DNA from: Stenotrophomonas maltophilia
Lineage (GTDB): Bacteria; Pseudomonadota; Gammaproteobacteria; Xanthomonadales; Xanthomonadaceae
Direction: 5' to 3'
Assembly: GCF_006970445.1 (NCBI RefSeq)
Contig: NZ_CP033877.1
Location: forward strand, 2,426,750 to 2,490,749
DNA length: 64,000 bases
The translations under genes and the position numbers were made by a program. The number at the start of each line of letters is the position of its first letter. Positions within the stretch are counted from its first letter, which is position 1. Below, piece by piece: positions 17,812-26,643 of this stretch. The notes beneath the pieces are model-generated. The model did not search any database. It worked only from the letters and a program-made list of their open reading frames with translations, and was not told where the DNA came from.

Positions 17812-18492
17812 ATGAGTACCCCCGCCAACTTCAACGGTGCCCGCCCGGTGATCGATCCGGACAACGCCGCAATGCTGCTGATCGACCACCAGAGCGGCCT
17901 GTTCCAGACCATCGGTGACCTGCCGTTCACCACCGTGCGCGCCCACGCCACCGCGCTGGCCAGGATGGCCACGCTGTCAAAGATGCCGGTGATCACTACC
18001 GCTTCGGTCCCGCAGGGCCCGAACGGCCCGCTGATCCCGGAGATCCACGACGCGGCCCCGCATGCCCAGTACGTGGCGCGCAAGGGTGAGATCAATGCCT
18101 GGGACAACCCGGAATTCGTTGCTGCGGTGAAGGCCACCGGCCGCAGGCAGCTGATCATTGCCGGCACCATCACCAGCGTGTGCATGGCCTTCCCGTCGAT
18201 CGCCGCCGTCGCCGATGGCTACCAGGTGTTCGCGGTGATCGATGCCTCGGGCACCTATTCGAAGATGGCCGAAGAGATCACCCTGGCCCGCGTGGTGCAG
18301 GCCGGCGTGGTGCCGATGGACACCGCCGCGGTGGCCTCGGAGATCCAGCGCACCTGGAACCGCGACGATGCCCAGCAGTGGGCCGAGGTCTACACGAAGA
18401 TCTTCCCGAACTACCAGCTGCTGATCGAAAGCTACCTGAAGGCGCAGGACGTGCAGAAGAACCACGAACAGCTGGACTCGCAGCGCAGCTGA
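17812..18492 (+). CDS. Isochorismatase-family cysteine hydrolase (YcaC-like)
   Basis: This 226-residue protein has the family triad: Asp in LLIDHQSG (about residue 25), Lys in VARKGEINAW (about 88) and the nucleophilic Cys in TITSVCMAFPS (about 124). The length and the long C-terminal tail after residue 180 fit the YcaC-like branch, whose natural substrates are mostly unknown. It belongs with pirin upstream and a second, distinct hydrolase of the same family downstream at 18546. AGGAG precedes the ATG. True isochorismatase activity is unlikely, since no siderophore genes are near. Confidence 0.9.
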   Translation: MSTPANFNGARPVIDPDNAAMLLIDHQSGLFQTIGDLPFTTVRAHATALARMATLSKMPVITTASVPQGPNGPLIPEIHDAAPHAQYVARKGEINAWDNPEFVAAVKATGRRQLIIAGTITSVCMAFPSIAAVADGYQVFAVIDASGTYSKMAEEITLARVVQAGVVPMDTAAVASEIQRTWNRDDAQQWAEVYTKIFPNYQLLIESYLKAQDVQKNHEQLDSQRS

Positions 18493-18500
18493 GTTGCCCC

Positions 18501-18523
18501 CGTGCCGGCCGATCGCCGGCACG
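18501..18523. terminator. Intercistronic hairpin between the two hydrolases
   Basis: Nine-base arms (CGTGCCGGC / GCCGGCACG) with a five-base loop start eight bases after the stop of the first hydrolase. No T-run follows. This is the second such hairpin in the operon, so differential transcript stability is likely. Confidence 0.45.
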
Positions 18524-18545
18524 CCCCCCGAACAGGAGACCCATC

Positions 18546-19187
18546 ATGTCCAGTGAACCGATCCGCGACCCGGCCAGCGATCATCTGCTGACCCCGCACA
18601 ATTCCGCCTTCATCATCATCGACTACCAGCCGGTGCAGGTGAACTCCATCGCCTCGATGGACCGCCAATTGCTGGTCAACAACATCGTCGGCACCGCCAA
18701 GGCCGCGGTGGCCTACGGTCTGCCGATCGTGCATTCGACGGTGAACGTCAAGACCGGCCTGAACAAACCGCCGATCCCGCAGCTGCGCAAGGTGCTGGGT
18801 GACTACCCCACCTACGACCGCACCACCATCAATTCCTGGGAAGACGTCGAGTTCCGCAAGGCGGTGGAAGCCACCGGCCGCCGCAAGTTGATCATGACCG
18901 CGCTGTGGACCGAGGCCTGCCTGACCTTCCCGGCGCTGGATGCGTTGAAGGAAGGCTATGAGGTGTATGTGGTGGTCGATGCCGTCGGCGGCACTTCGCT
19001 GGCGGCGCACGACGCGGCACTGCGCCGCATCGAACAGGCCGGTGGCCAGCTGATCAGCGTGCCGCAGCTGTTCTGCGAACTGCAGCGCGACTGGGCCCGT
19101 TCGGAAACGGTTCCCGCGTTCATGAACCTCTTCATCGAAACCGGTGGTACGGCGGGCATCCAGTTCTCGTACGATCGTAGCGAGTGA
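18546..19187 (+). CDS. Second isochorismatase-family cysteine hydrolase
   Basis: This 213-residue protein has Asp in FIIIDYQPVQ (about 25), Lys in EFRKAVEATGRRK (about 103-112) and Cys in LWTEACLTFPALD (about 124). In the triad region it differs from its neighbour (EACL instead of SVCM, and no ARKG motif), so the pair are not recent duplicates. Members of this branch are often annotated as hydrolases of unknown substrate. It shares the operon with pirin and the first hydrolase; a rho-independent terminator follows at 19194. Confidence 0.88.
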   Translation: MSSEPIRDPASDHLLTPHNSAFIIIDYQPVQVNSIASMDRQLLVNNIVGTAKAAVAYGLPIVHSTVNVKTGLNKPPIPQLRKVLGDYPTYDRTTINSWEDVEFRKAVEATGRRKLIMTALWTEACLTFPALDALKEGYEVYVVVDAVGGTSLAAHDAALRRIEQAGGQLISVPQLFCELQRDWARSETVPAFMNLFIETGGTAGIQFSYDRSE

Positions 19188-19193
19188 TTACGT

Positions 19194-19226
19194 GGCGGCG
19201 CGGGTTGATGGCCTGCGCCGCCTTTT
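19194..19226 (+). terminator. Rho-independent terminator
   Basis: A GGCGGCGC / GCGCCGCC stem is followed by TTTT at 19223-19226, seven bases after the stop of the second hydrolase gene. It ends the pirin-hydrolase transcript. The OsmC gene 47 bases further on may be read partly through it or from its own promoter. Confidence 0.7.
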
Positions 19227-19272
19227 GAAGCAGTCGAGCATGGCTCGGCGCTACAGACAGATGGAGAACCTG

Positions 19273-19671
19273 ATGGCCTACGCACGCATTGTTTCGACCG
19301 CCGACAACTACCTGCACCACATCAGCAACGGCAGCTTCGATGTGGATGCGGACGAGCCCGCCGCGTTGGGTGGCCAGGGCAAGGGCTTCGCACCGTTCGA
19401 CCTGTACCTGGCCTCGCTGGCGGCGTGCACCGCCATCACCCTGCGCATGTACGCGCAGCGCAAGGGCTGGGAGCTGGGCGAGTTCCATGCCGAGCTGCGC
19501 TCGGAACGTGACGAGGATGGACGCTTCCACGTGCACCGCGTGCTGCATGCTAGCGCCGAGCTGAGCGATGCGCAGTGGCAGCGACTGCTGGAGGTGGTGG
19601 AAAAGACCCCGGTGACCCTGGTGATGCGCGAAGGCGCACGCATCACCAGCGAGCGTGGGGGGGCAGCGTAA
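19273..19671 (+). CDS. OsmC/Ohr family protein
   Basis: This 132-residue OsmC-like protein has FDLYLASLAACTAITLRMYA (about 40-59), which carries the single reactive Cys of the OsmC-like branch. A basic C-terminal half follows. Classical OsmC and Ohr reduce organic hydroperoxides with two Cys residues. Only Cys51 is seen here, so peroxidase activity is uncertain and a carrier or stress role is possible. GGAGA six bases before ATG at 19273 decides the start over the ATG at 19261. It lies just after the terminator of the pirin operon, and two REP elements follow. Confidence 0.87.
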   Translation: MAYARIVSTADNYLHHISNGSFDVDADEPAALGGQGKGFAPFDLYLASLAACTAITLRMYAQRKGWELGEFHAELRSERDEDGRFHVHRVLHASAELSDAQWQRLLEVVEKTPVTLVMREGARITSERGGAA

Positions 19672-19675
19672 CCCC

Positions 19676-19758
19676 ATCCACGCATGGCGTGGATCTACTG
19701 TAGAGCCACGTCCATGCTCAGCTCCTGGGCTGGAAGCCGGGCAAGAGCCCGGCTCTAC
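19676..19758. repeat. Pair of SMAG/REP palindromes
   Basis: The first (19676-19698) is the ATCCACGC-ATG-GCGTGGAT-CTAC type. The second (19700-19758) runs from GTAGAGCC to GGCTCTAC with an inner GCCGGGC/GCCCGGC stem. They separate the convergent OsmC and Phd-like genes and may act as a bidirectional terminator. Confidence 0.8.
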
Positions 19759-19765
19759 AGAAGGC

Positions 19766-20095
19766 TCAGCGCCGTGAATGCAGCACGGTGCGCTGGCGCA
19801 TCGCGTTGAATTCCTGCTCCACCTGCTGGATGTCTTCGGCCTGGAAGCCGGCCGCGTCCAGCAGCTGGTCGGCAGCAGCTGCTGCCAGCGGATCATCGTC
19901 ACGCTGGCGCCAGCAGCGCGCCGGCAGGAAATAGCCCACTTCGCTGCGCCCGCGCATGATCACCACCGGCCGGCCCGCATACAGCAGGAACTCGGCCAGG
20001 TGCTGGCGCAGGCCCTCGACGGAAACATAGGCCGGTCCAACACCCAGCATCTGGCTGGACGGTTCGGGACTCTCGAACAGCTTGCGACGGCTCAT
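19766..20095 (-). CDS. Phd-like small protein (PhdA-type, TPS locus)
   Basis: This 109-residue protein contains SVEGLRQHLAEFLLYAGRPV and RSEVGYFLPARCW (about 29-65), the layout of the Phd/YefM antitoxin fold, with an acidic, helical C-terminus. A strong GGAGGAG ribosome site precedes ATG at 20095. No toxin gene adjoins it. It is the last gene of the TPS transporter/ExbB/ExbD/TonB/porin operon. The P. aeruginosa PdtA/PdtB locus likewise contains phdA (PA0691), a prevent-host-death homologue linked to biofilm lysis control. A DNA-binding regulatory role is therefore more likely than classical antitoxin action. Homology is judged by motif and context only. Confidence 0.7.
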   Translation of the reverse strand: MSRRKLFESPEPSSQMLGVGPAYVSVEGLRQHLAEFLLYAGRPVVIMRGRSEVGYFLPARCWRQRDDDPLAAAAADQLLDAAGFQAEDIQQVEQEFNAMRQRTVLHSRR

Positions 20096-20192
20096 CCACT
20101 CCTCCTTTTGAACAACGCGTGGTCTCCTTTCCTTAGACGGGCGCATCGCTGCGCCCCCGCCACGCACTCCGTGAACCGCGTCACGCCGCCGC

Positions 20193-21938
20193 TCAGAAGC
20201 CGGTATTGAACTCCAGCTGGAACACGTCGATCGACAGCGGCGCACCGGACACTTCCTTGGCCGCCATCCACTTGCCGCTGATCCAGCTGCGCGCGTCCAG
20301 CGCGTAGGCACCGCCCACGTAGTAGCCGCGGGCGTTGGTGCCGCCGAGGTGGAAGTTCGGATCGTTGTAGGCGTCGGGCAGCGCATCGGCCTCGATGTGC
20401 TTGTAGCCCAGCAGCGCCTGCCACTGGCCCTTCTCCTTCAGCTCGGTGGCACCGAAGGTGGCCTGCACCATCCATGCGGTGTCGCCGCTGCGGAAGGTAT
20501 CGATGCTGGCGGCACCACCGGCGCCGTAGTTGTTGACGATGCCGTTGTTGGCGCGGCTGAACATGGCCTGCTTGTCGTAGGCCAGGTTGCGGATGTAGTC
20601 GCCGTCCAGGCGCAGGCCGATGCCCTGGGCCAGCTGCGTATCCCAGCGCAGGTTCAGCGTGGCCAGGCGGAATGCCGAGGCCAGGCCGACGTACTGCGGG
20701 GTGGGCGTATTGGCCGGATCCAGCGGGTTGCGCGCGATGTCGCGGATCAGCATCAGGGTGTTGCCCTTCTGCATGAACGCCGGGCGCGACCAGTCGGTGT
20801 CGCAGCCCACCGCGCCCGCATACAGTGCGCACGGCGAGGACAGGCGGCCGCTGATGTTCTTGAAGTCGTAGTAACCCAGCGCTGCGCGCAGCGCATTGTC
20901 ATCGTTGAAACGCCAGTTCACGCCGACCTGCGCACCGGACAGCCACTTGTTCTCGTTCGGGGTCTTGACCCGGCTCTGGCTGGGCGAACTGTCGGAGGTG
21001 TATTCCAGCGGCACCACCGCGAGGTTGCCGAACAGGTCGAGGTCGCCACCGTCGAAGTCATACTTGAGGTTGGCGGCCAGGCCATCGAAGTTGAGGTCGT
21101 TGGAGAACAGCGTGTCGCTGGTCCAGAACGGATTGCCGAAGCGGCCGCCACGCACCGTCACCCAGTCTGCCGGGCTGTAGGCCAGCCAGGCCTGGTCCAG
21201 CCATACGTCCTTCTTGCTCAGGCCGCCACCCAGCTGCTCGGTGGTCGACACCGGGCCATTGCCGCTGCCGCTGGCCAGGCGCACGCCGGCCGTGGTGTGC
21301 TGCCCGATCATCGCCTCGATGCCGAGGCGGGCGCGGATGCGCCACAGGTTGCGGCGGTCCTGGCGGGTGTTCAGCAGCGGCGGCAGCTGCAGGTTGGTGT
21401 TGGTGTTGGTGTCGAAACCGTTGCCGGAATTGATCGACGACCAGTTGCTCACGATGTCGCTGTTGCGTTCGGAGAAGAAGCGCGACTCGCTGCGCACGCG
21501 CATGTCACCGGTGACCTTGATGCGCTTGGTCCATTCGGCCACTTCGTTCGGTGCCGCCCAGCCTTCCGACTTGGCCTGCGCCATCACGTCCTGGCGCACT
21601 TCGTCACGAATGCCGTCGCGCACGCTCTGCGGCACGTAGGGCACGCGCACGTCACCGGCCTCCAGGGCCACGCCACCACTGGCCGTCGAGGTCGCGGTGG
21701 CTGCGCTGCGCTGGGCGGCTGCCGCTTCGGCCTCGGCCTGCACCAGCAACGCCTGGCCGTCTTCGGGTTTCAGTGCACCGCTGGCGATCAGGCCCTTGAT
21801 CAGCTTGACCATGGTGGTTTCGGCGGCCATCGCACCGGCCGGGGCGGCCAGGCTGAGCAGCACGGCGCAGCACAGCAGCGCCCGTCGGGCCGGCCGCGGG
21901 CGGCGGGAGTCGGTTCGTGCGCGGACGTGGTCGTTCAT
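20193..21938 (-). CDS. Putative outer-membrane porin
   Basis: This 581-residue protein has a signal peptide (1-~38, ending AMAAE) and a helical, Ala/Glu-rich N-terminus (about 40-130, including LIKGLIASGALKPEDGQALL). The latter resembles the periplasmic coiled-coil region of the putative-porin family. A barrel of alternating strands ends in QLEFNTGF. ATG at 21938 has GAGA before it; an alternative start is at 21950. It follows the TonB gene in the TPS transporter operon. It may pass phosphate-related solutes or energise surface assembly, but the substrate is not readable. It lacks the plug of a TonB-dependent receptor. Confidence 0.85.
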   Translation of the reverse strand: MNDHVRARTDSRRPRPARRALLCCAVLLSLAAPAGAMAAETTMVKLIKGLIASGALKPEDGQALLVQAEAEAAAAQRSAATATSTASGGVALEAGDVRVPYVPQSVRDGIRDEVRQDVMAQAKSEGWAAPNEVAEWTKRIKVTGDMRVRSESRFFSERNSDIVSNWSSINSGNGFDTNTNTNLQLPPLLNTRQDRRNLWRIRARLGIEAMIGQHTTAGVRLASGSGNGPVSTTEQLGGGLSKKDVWLDQAWLAYSPADWVTVRGGRFGNPFWTSDTLFSNDLNFDGLAANLKYDFDGGDLDLFGNLAVVPLEYTSDSSPSQSRVKTPNENKWLSGAQVGVNWRFNDDNALRAALGYYDFKNISGRLSSPCALYAGAVGCDTDWSRPAFMQKGNTLMLIRDIARNPLDPANTPTPQYVGLASAFRLATLNLRWDTQLAQGIGLRLDGDYIRNLAYDKQAMFSRANNGIVNNYGAGGAASIDTFRSGDTAWMVQATFGATELKEKGQWQALLGYKHIEADALPDAYNDPNFHLGGTNARGYYVGGAYALDARSWISGKWMAAKEVSGAPLSIDVFQLEFNTGF

Positions 21939-21980
21939 CACGGTTCTCATCGAAAGAAGGGAAATAACGGAGGTCGGGAA

Positions 21981-22682
21981 TCAGGCCCCGGGCCGGCGGC
22001 CCTGGATCAGGACGCGGGCGGGGAAATCAAGCGACGGCGGCGGTGCCTGGTCGACCTTGCCGATGCGGCGCAGTGCATCGAGCACGGCCGCGTCGGCCTC
22101 CTCGTTGCCACTGCCACGCACCAGCTCGACCTTCTCCAGGCGGCCATCGCTGGCCAGCCATACGTTCACCTGCAGCTGGAATGCCAGGCGCTTGACCTTG
22201 TCATCGCGCGAGATCGCCTGCTGCATCAGGTAGCCCAGGTAGCGACCGTAGGTGGCGTTGCCAGCACCACCACGGCCGACGCCGGATGAACCGCCGCCAC
22301 TGCCGGACTGGATGCCGAAGTTGTCTCCGCCGGCCTGCGCATCGGCATTCATCGTCACCGGATCGCTGTTATCCGGTGTCGGCGTCGGCTCTTCGGCCGG
22401 CGTCGGCTGATCCAGCGGCTCCGGTTCGGGCACCGTCTCTTCCGGCGGCGTCTCCGGCTCCGGTGGTTTTTCCGGGGGCGGCGGCGGAGGGGGCGGAGGG
22501 GGTGGCAGCGCCAGCATCGGCGGCTGCACCACCGGCCGACGGGTGCTGGCAGTGTCCTTGAACAGCAGCCACCACAGCGCGACGGCGAGCACCAGCACCG
22601 CCGCCAGCACCAGCGCGACGGTCACCAGCAACGGGCGACCGCGCATGCCGGGCTCCGGCCGAGGGGGTTGATGGGCCGTCAT
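21981..22682 (-). CDS. TonB-type energy transducer
   Basis: This 233-residue protein has an N-terminal membrane anchor (about 18-42, VALVLAAVLVLAVALWWLLF). A spacer rich in Pro/Glu follows (about 55-108, with a run of eleven Pro), then a Gly-rich hinge. The C-terminal TonB domain lies at about 145-230 (RLAFQLQVNVWLASDGRLEKVEL). It belongs to the operon with ExbD (3-base gap), ExbB and the TPS transporter, forming a dedicated energy unit instead of serving the housekeeping receptors. The partner receptor is not obvious, because the porin downstream has no plug. VreA (54585-55265) also carries a TonB-like domain and could exchange with it. Confidence 0.9.
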   Translation of the reverse strand: MTAHQPPRPEPGMRGRPLLVTVALVLAAVLVLAVALWWLLFKDTASTRRPVVQPPMLALPPPPPPPPPPPEKPPEPETPPEETVPEPEPLDQPTPAEEPTPTPDNSDPVTMNADAQAGGDNFGIQSGSGGGSSGVGRGGAGNATYGRYLGYLMQQAISRDDKVKRLAFQLQVNVWLASDGRLEKVELVRGSGNEEADAAVLDALRRIGKVDQAPPPSLDFPARVLIQGRRPGA

Positions 22683-22685
22683 GCC

Positions 22686-23099
22686 TCAGCCCTGCGCCTT
22701 GCCGGTGACCAGGCCCACCTGGGCCAGCTCGAGGCGCCGCAACAGGTCCAGCACCTCGACCACGCGGGCGTACTGCACCTGCGCATCACCGCGCACGATC
22801 ACCGGGAAATCCGGCGTGGTCGCGCGCTCGGTCCGCAACCGGTCTTCCAGCTCGGCCATCGTCACCGGGTAGGCATCCAGGAACACCTGGCCGCTGGGGT
22901 CGATGGTGATCGCCTTGGTCTTCGGCTTCTCCAGCGCCACGCTGTTGCTGGCCTTCGGCAGGTTGACCTCGATGCCGGGGATGGAAGCGTTGCTGGTCAG
23001 GATGAAGATCACCAGCACCACCAGCAGCACGTCGACGAAGGGCGTCACGTTGATGCCCTTCTCGCGCTTCTTGATGCCGAACTTCGCCTTCTGGCCCAT
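22686..23099 (-). CDS. ExbD-like biopolymer transport protein
   Basis: This 137-residue stator protein has a short basic N-terminus (MGQKAKFGIKKREK). One membrane segment lies at about 17-38 and starts with INVTPFVDVLLVVLVIFIL, which contains the conserved proton-carrying Asp. A periplasmic ExbD domain follows. It is encoded directly after ExbB (10-base gap) and before TonB, and corresponds to exbD2 of the P. aeruginosa PdtA locus. Confidence 0.93.
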   Translation of the reverse strand: MGQKAKFGIKKREKGINVTPFVDVLLVVLVIFILTSNASIPGIEVNLPKASNSVALEKPKTKAITIDPSGQVFLDAYPVTMAELEDRLRTERATTPDFPVIVRGDAQVQYARVVEVLDLLRRLELAQVGLVTGKAQG

Positions 23100-23109
23100 G
23101 GCGCGCCCC

Positions 23110-24894
23110 TCAGCCCTGGACCGCGGCCGGGCCGCGCCCGTCCTGCTCTTCGGCCAGGCGCGCGGCGAACTCGTCGATGAACACCGCCATGTCTGCGCCG
23201 ATCGCTTCGGCACGCGCGCCCAGGTAGTTGTAGCCGAACAGTGCCGGGATCGCGACACCGAGGCCGGCTGCGGTGCACAGCAGCGCCGCGGCCATGCCCG
23301 GCGCCACCGAGTTGATGTCCACCGCGCCGGCCATCGCCGCCACCACGAACACCAGCATGATGCCGATCACGGTGCCGAACAGGCCCACGTAGGGCGCGCC
23401 TTCGATGGTGGTCGACAGCCAGTTCATGCGCCGCGCCATCGCTTCCTGTTCGCGCACCATCACCGCGTCCATCGAGGCGCGGATCGCCGCAATGGTGGCG
23501 CCACTGAGGTAGCCACTGTTGCCGTCGCGCTGGTGGCGCTGCTGCATTTCATCGATGGCCACCTGGTAGATGCGCCACAACGAGCCATCGTGCATCGCGG
23601 TCGGCGCCTTGCCCTGGCGGTCCATGTCGGACAGGGTGCGCAGCGGTACGCCGGACAGCTTGCCGAAGCTCTCGGTGAACACCGCATTGGCCTTGCTGGT
23701 ACGGCCGAAGTGGCGGCTCTTGGCAATCATGATCGCCCACGACAGCAGCATCATCAGGCCGAGGATGGCGACCACCACCCAGGCATCGAACGGCATCGCC
23801 TTGAGGATGAAGGCGAAGTGGCTCTGCCCGGCGGACTGCTCGTCGGCGCCGTAGCTGATCAGGCGCGAGTCGGCGCCCTGGGCGGTGGCATCGGCCAGCA
23901 GCAGCGCGGCCGGACGTGCCACACGCGAGACGCGCAACTCATCCAGCGCACCTTCGAAGTTGGCCAGCGGCTGCGCCGCGCCCGGCGCATCGGCGCCCAC
24001 CACCGGCGCGGTGGCCAGCGCCGGCAGCTCGCCGCTCAGTTGGGCAACGACGCGTCCATTGAGGTACAGCTGCAAAGCGCCCTTCTCTGCAGTCAGTGCA
24101 ACGTGCGCCCACTGCCCTTCCGGAATCGGCTGCGCCGGCGTGCTGCGCTGGCCATTGAGCTGCACGAACGGCACGCGGTTCTCGATGCCCAGCACCAGCT
24201 CGGACGCGCCGTCGCGACGCGCGTAGATCGCCTGGGCCGCGTTGTTGCTGCCCGGCTTGATCCAGGCCGAAACGGTGAGCGGCGCGCCCGCTTCCTGCGC
24301 CAGCGACGCGCTGGCCGGCAGCGGCAGCGGGCCCGCGCCCAGCTGTACGCCGCGGCCGATTACCGAGCCTTCCGATGGCGGCACCACGGCACCGGCATTG
24401 TTGCCATAGGCGGTGGTGTCGCGTGCCGGCGCATTGGCCTCGGCAAAGTGGTAGACCAGCGTGTAGTCCGGATCGAACACCTGCTGGCCGTTGCCGCTGG
24501 CCGGGGCCTTCTCATTGCCGTAGTACATCCAGATCGTCTGTGGCGCAGCAGCACTGACCGCCGGGACGTCCACCCAGACCAGGGCCAGGCCCAGCTTGGG
24601 ATCGAACTGTTCGATCTGGTGGGCCAGCACGGTACGGCCATCACCCGAGACAAAGCGCAGGTCGTTACCCGCGTCCTGGGTGCCGTCGAAGCCGAAGTTG
24701 CCGGTATGCAGGCGCAGCAGCAGCGGCGTGCGGCCCGGGTCACCGGCCAGGCCCGCGCCCTGCGGGCCGGCGTCGACGGTGATCGGCTTGCGGTACTTCC
24801 ATTCGGCCTGCCACCAATTGGCATCGGCCGCAGCAGCAGGCAACGCAACCAGCGCGGCCAGCAGCAGCAACACTCGGGAAAGCAAACGGTCCAT
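23110..24894 (-). CDS. ExbB-like protein fused to periplasmic DUF2341/LamG domains
   Basis: This 594-residue protein begins with a signal peptide (about 1-22). A DUF2341-type domain follows at about 26-150 (WWQAEWKYRKPITVD, VWMYYGNEK-like pattern), then a LamG/concanavalin-like lectin domain at about 165-330 (VSAWIKPGSNNA, LQLYLNGRVVAQL). The C-terminal part is MotA/TolQ/ExbB with membrane segments near 375-395, 470-500 and 515-545 (GAPYVGLFGTVIGIMLVF). Plain ExbB is ~240 residues, so over half of this protein is extra periplasmic sensor or binding surface. The GGAG nine bases before ATG at 24894 sets the start. It is co-transcribed with the TPS transporter and likely corresponds to exbB2. 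The LamG part may bind glycans or the exoprotein. Confidence 0.9.
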   Translation of the reverse strand: MDRLLSRVLLLLAALVALPAAAADANWWQAEWKYRKPITVDAGPQGAGLAGDPGRTPLLLRLHTGNFGFDGTQDAGNDLRFVSGDGRTVLAHQIEQFDPKLGLALVWVDVPAVSAAAPQTIWMYYGNEKAPASGNGQQVFDPDYTLVYHFAEANAPARDTTAYGNNAGAVVPPSEGSVIGRGVQLGAGPLPLPASASLAQEAGAPLTVSAWIKPGSNNAAQAIYARRDGASELVLGIENRVPFVQLNGQRSTPAQPIPEGQWAHVALTAEKGALQLYLNGRVVAQLSGELPALATAPVVGADAPGAAQPLANFEGALDELRVSRVARPAALLLADATAQGADSRLISYGADEQSAGQSHFAFILKAMPFDAWVVVAILGLMMLLSWAIMIAKSRHFGRTSKANAVFTESFGKLSGVPLRTLSDMDRQGKAPTAMHDGSLWRIYQVAIDEMQQRHQRDGNSGYLSGATIAAIRASMDAVMVREQEAMARRMNWLSTTIEGAPYVGLFGTVIGIMLVFVVAAMAGAVDINSVAPGMAAALLCTAAGLGVAIPALFGYNYLGARAEAIGADMAVFIDEFAARLAEEQDGRGPAAVQG

Positions 24895-24932
24895 GCGAAG
24901 GGTCTCCGGAGAACGCATGTTCAAGGGAAGGG

Positions 24933-26558
24933 TCAGTAACTGGTGCTGATGTTGAAATGCAGGCGCGGGTCGTCCTTGCGCGTGACCGGGCCATCGGCGT
25001 AGGGCCAGGCGTAGTCCAGGCGCAGTTGCAGGTGTTCGCCCAGGCGCAGCTGCGCGCCCAGGCCGACCGAGGCCAGGTTGTACTTGTCACGCTGTTCGGG
25101 CAGCGGCTGGCGCAGGCGCAGGTAGGCCGCGTCAGCAAAGCTGTAGACACGCAGGTCGGTGCCGCTCCACAGCGTCCACGCCGGGGTGCGCCACTCCAGG
25201 CTGGTCAGGCCGCCGTAGTCGCCGATCGCCTCGGCCGACAGGTAGCCACGCACGGTGTACATGCCACCGGCGGCGAACTGCTCGGCCGACACCAGGGGCG
25301 CATCGGTGACCTGCAGCGAGCCACGCGCATACCACTGCCAGTCATTGCTGAAGGTGTGGGTGTTGGCCACGTCGGCCTTGAACGCCACGAAGCTCGGGTC
25401 GGCCCAGTAGCGCTTCTGCCCGAATGCGGTGGCGTCGCTGCCGTAACCGAACAGGCGGCGGGTACCGGCCACCAGCTGGGTGTTGATGCTCAGCTGATCC
25501 TGCTCGCCCTGGCGCACGCCGACGAAGGCCAGGGTGATCGGCGCGTACTTCAACGGTGTCTTCAGGCTGTCCTTGCCCATCTGCGTGTTTTCCTCGGTGT
25601 CCTTGAAATCCACACCGAGGCTGAGCTGGCGCCACCACTGGCTGCTGCCGGCCAGGCGGTAGTTGAGCTTGAGGCCGATCGAATGGCCGTTGCCGATCAC
25701 ATTGGTACCGGTGCCGGTACCGACCTGGCCGCCTGCATTCAACACGCGGCTGTCGGACTTGTAGCCCGAGGCTTCCAGGCTCCACGGCGTGCCTTCGAAC
25801 GGCATCGTGTACGAGGCCGAGAACACCTTGGCCTGCTTTGTATCTTCCGGCGCCAGGTACACACCGAGGGTGGCGCTGTGCCCGCGCTTCCACAGGTTGT
25901 CGTAGGCCAGCGATGCACTCAGGCGCAGCTTCTCGGTGTCGGCACTGTGGTCGTTGTTGAGCGCCACGCTGGCGCGCCACGGCGACTTCTCCTCGACCTG
26001 CAGGTCCACATCCATCGTGCCTGGCACCTGGCCTTCGCGCACCAGTGGCATCACCTGGCGACGCCCGCCTTCGTTCAGTGCGGTCAGTTCCTTCTGGGCC
26101 TGGTCGAAGTCAGGCACCTTGCCCTCGGCCAGCGCCGGTACACGTTCCCGGATGCGTTCAGGCGACTCGTGGCGGGTGCCGACCACGCGCAGCTGGCCGA
26201 TCGGCGTCTGCTGCACCTTCAGCAGCACCACGCCGCCACTGACCTGCTGCTCGGGAAGCTCGACGTAGACCGACTGGTAGCCGGCCTGCTGGTAGAGCGC
26301 ATGGACCGCATCGCGCGCCTTCTCGACATCGGCCAGGGTCCTGCCCGGGCCGAGGAACGGCTCCACCGCGCGTTCAATGTCCCGGGGATCGAGCACGGTG
26401 TTGCCGCGCACGATGTATTCATTGATGTTCACGCTGGGCGCAGGCGCTGCCTCCTGCGCGAACAGCGGCAGCGGCAGCGCTGCCAGGGCCAGCATCAATG
26501 GATGCAGGCGCAGCGGAAGGCGGACGGCTCGGCACGGAACAGGAGTCATCGAAGGCAT
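24933..26558 (-). CDS. Two-partner-secretion outer-membrane transporter (FhaC/ShlB, PdtB-like)
   Basis: This 541-residue Omp85-superfamily translocator has a signal peptide (1-34, ending LFAQ). Two POTRA domains lie at about 42-120 (EYIVRGNTVLDPRDIERAVE) and 120-200. The 16-strand barrel contains the conserved VRGY motif (TVRGYLSAEAIGDYGG, near 445) on the inward loop and ends HFNISTSY. It should export the large exoprotein encoded at 29505-41900, which lies 3 kb away and is separated from it by the GspC and GspHIJ genes. It is the first gene of an operon continuing to 19766. A PHO-box-like site lies 86 bases upstream. The start has no clear ribosome site; ATG at 26549 is also possible. Confidence 0.93.
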   Translation of the reverse strand: MPSMTPVPCRAVRLPLRLHPLMLALAALPLPLFAQEAAPAPSVNINEYIVRGNTVLDPRDIERAVEPFLGPGRTLADVEKARDAVHALYQQAGYQSVYVELPEQQVSGGVVLLKVQQTPIGQLRVVGTRHESPERIRERVPALAEGKVPDFDQAQKELTALNEGGRRQVMPLVREGQVPGTMDVDLQVEEKSPWRASVALNNDHSADTEKLRLSASLAYDNLWKRGHSATLGVYLAPEDTKQAKVFSASYTMPFEGTPWSLEASGYKSDSRVLNAGGQVGTGTGTNVIGNGHSIGLKLNYRLAGSSQWWRQLSLGVDFKDTEENTQMGKDSLKTPLKYAPITLAFVGVRQGEQDQLSINTQLVAGTRRLFGYGSDATAFGQKRYWADPSFVAFKADVANTHTFSNDWQWYARGSLQVTDAPLVSAEQFAAGGMYTVRGYLSAEAIGDYGGLTSLEWRTPAWTLWSGTDLRVYSFADAAYLRLRQPLPEQRDKYNLASVGLGAQLRLGEHLQLRLDYAWPYADGPVTRKDDPRLHFNISTSY

Positions 26559-26643
26559 CGCGTCGTATCGAAGGGAGTGGCCAGGGAGCGGCGCGTGGGT
26601 CTACCAACAGGACGTGTACGTCGCGTCAAAGCCGCCAACAGTT

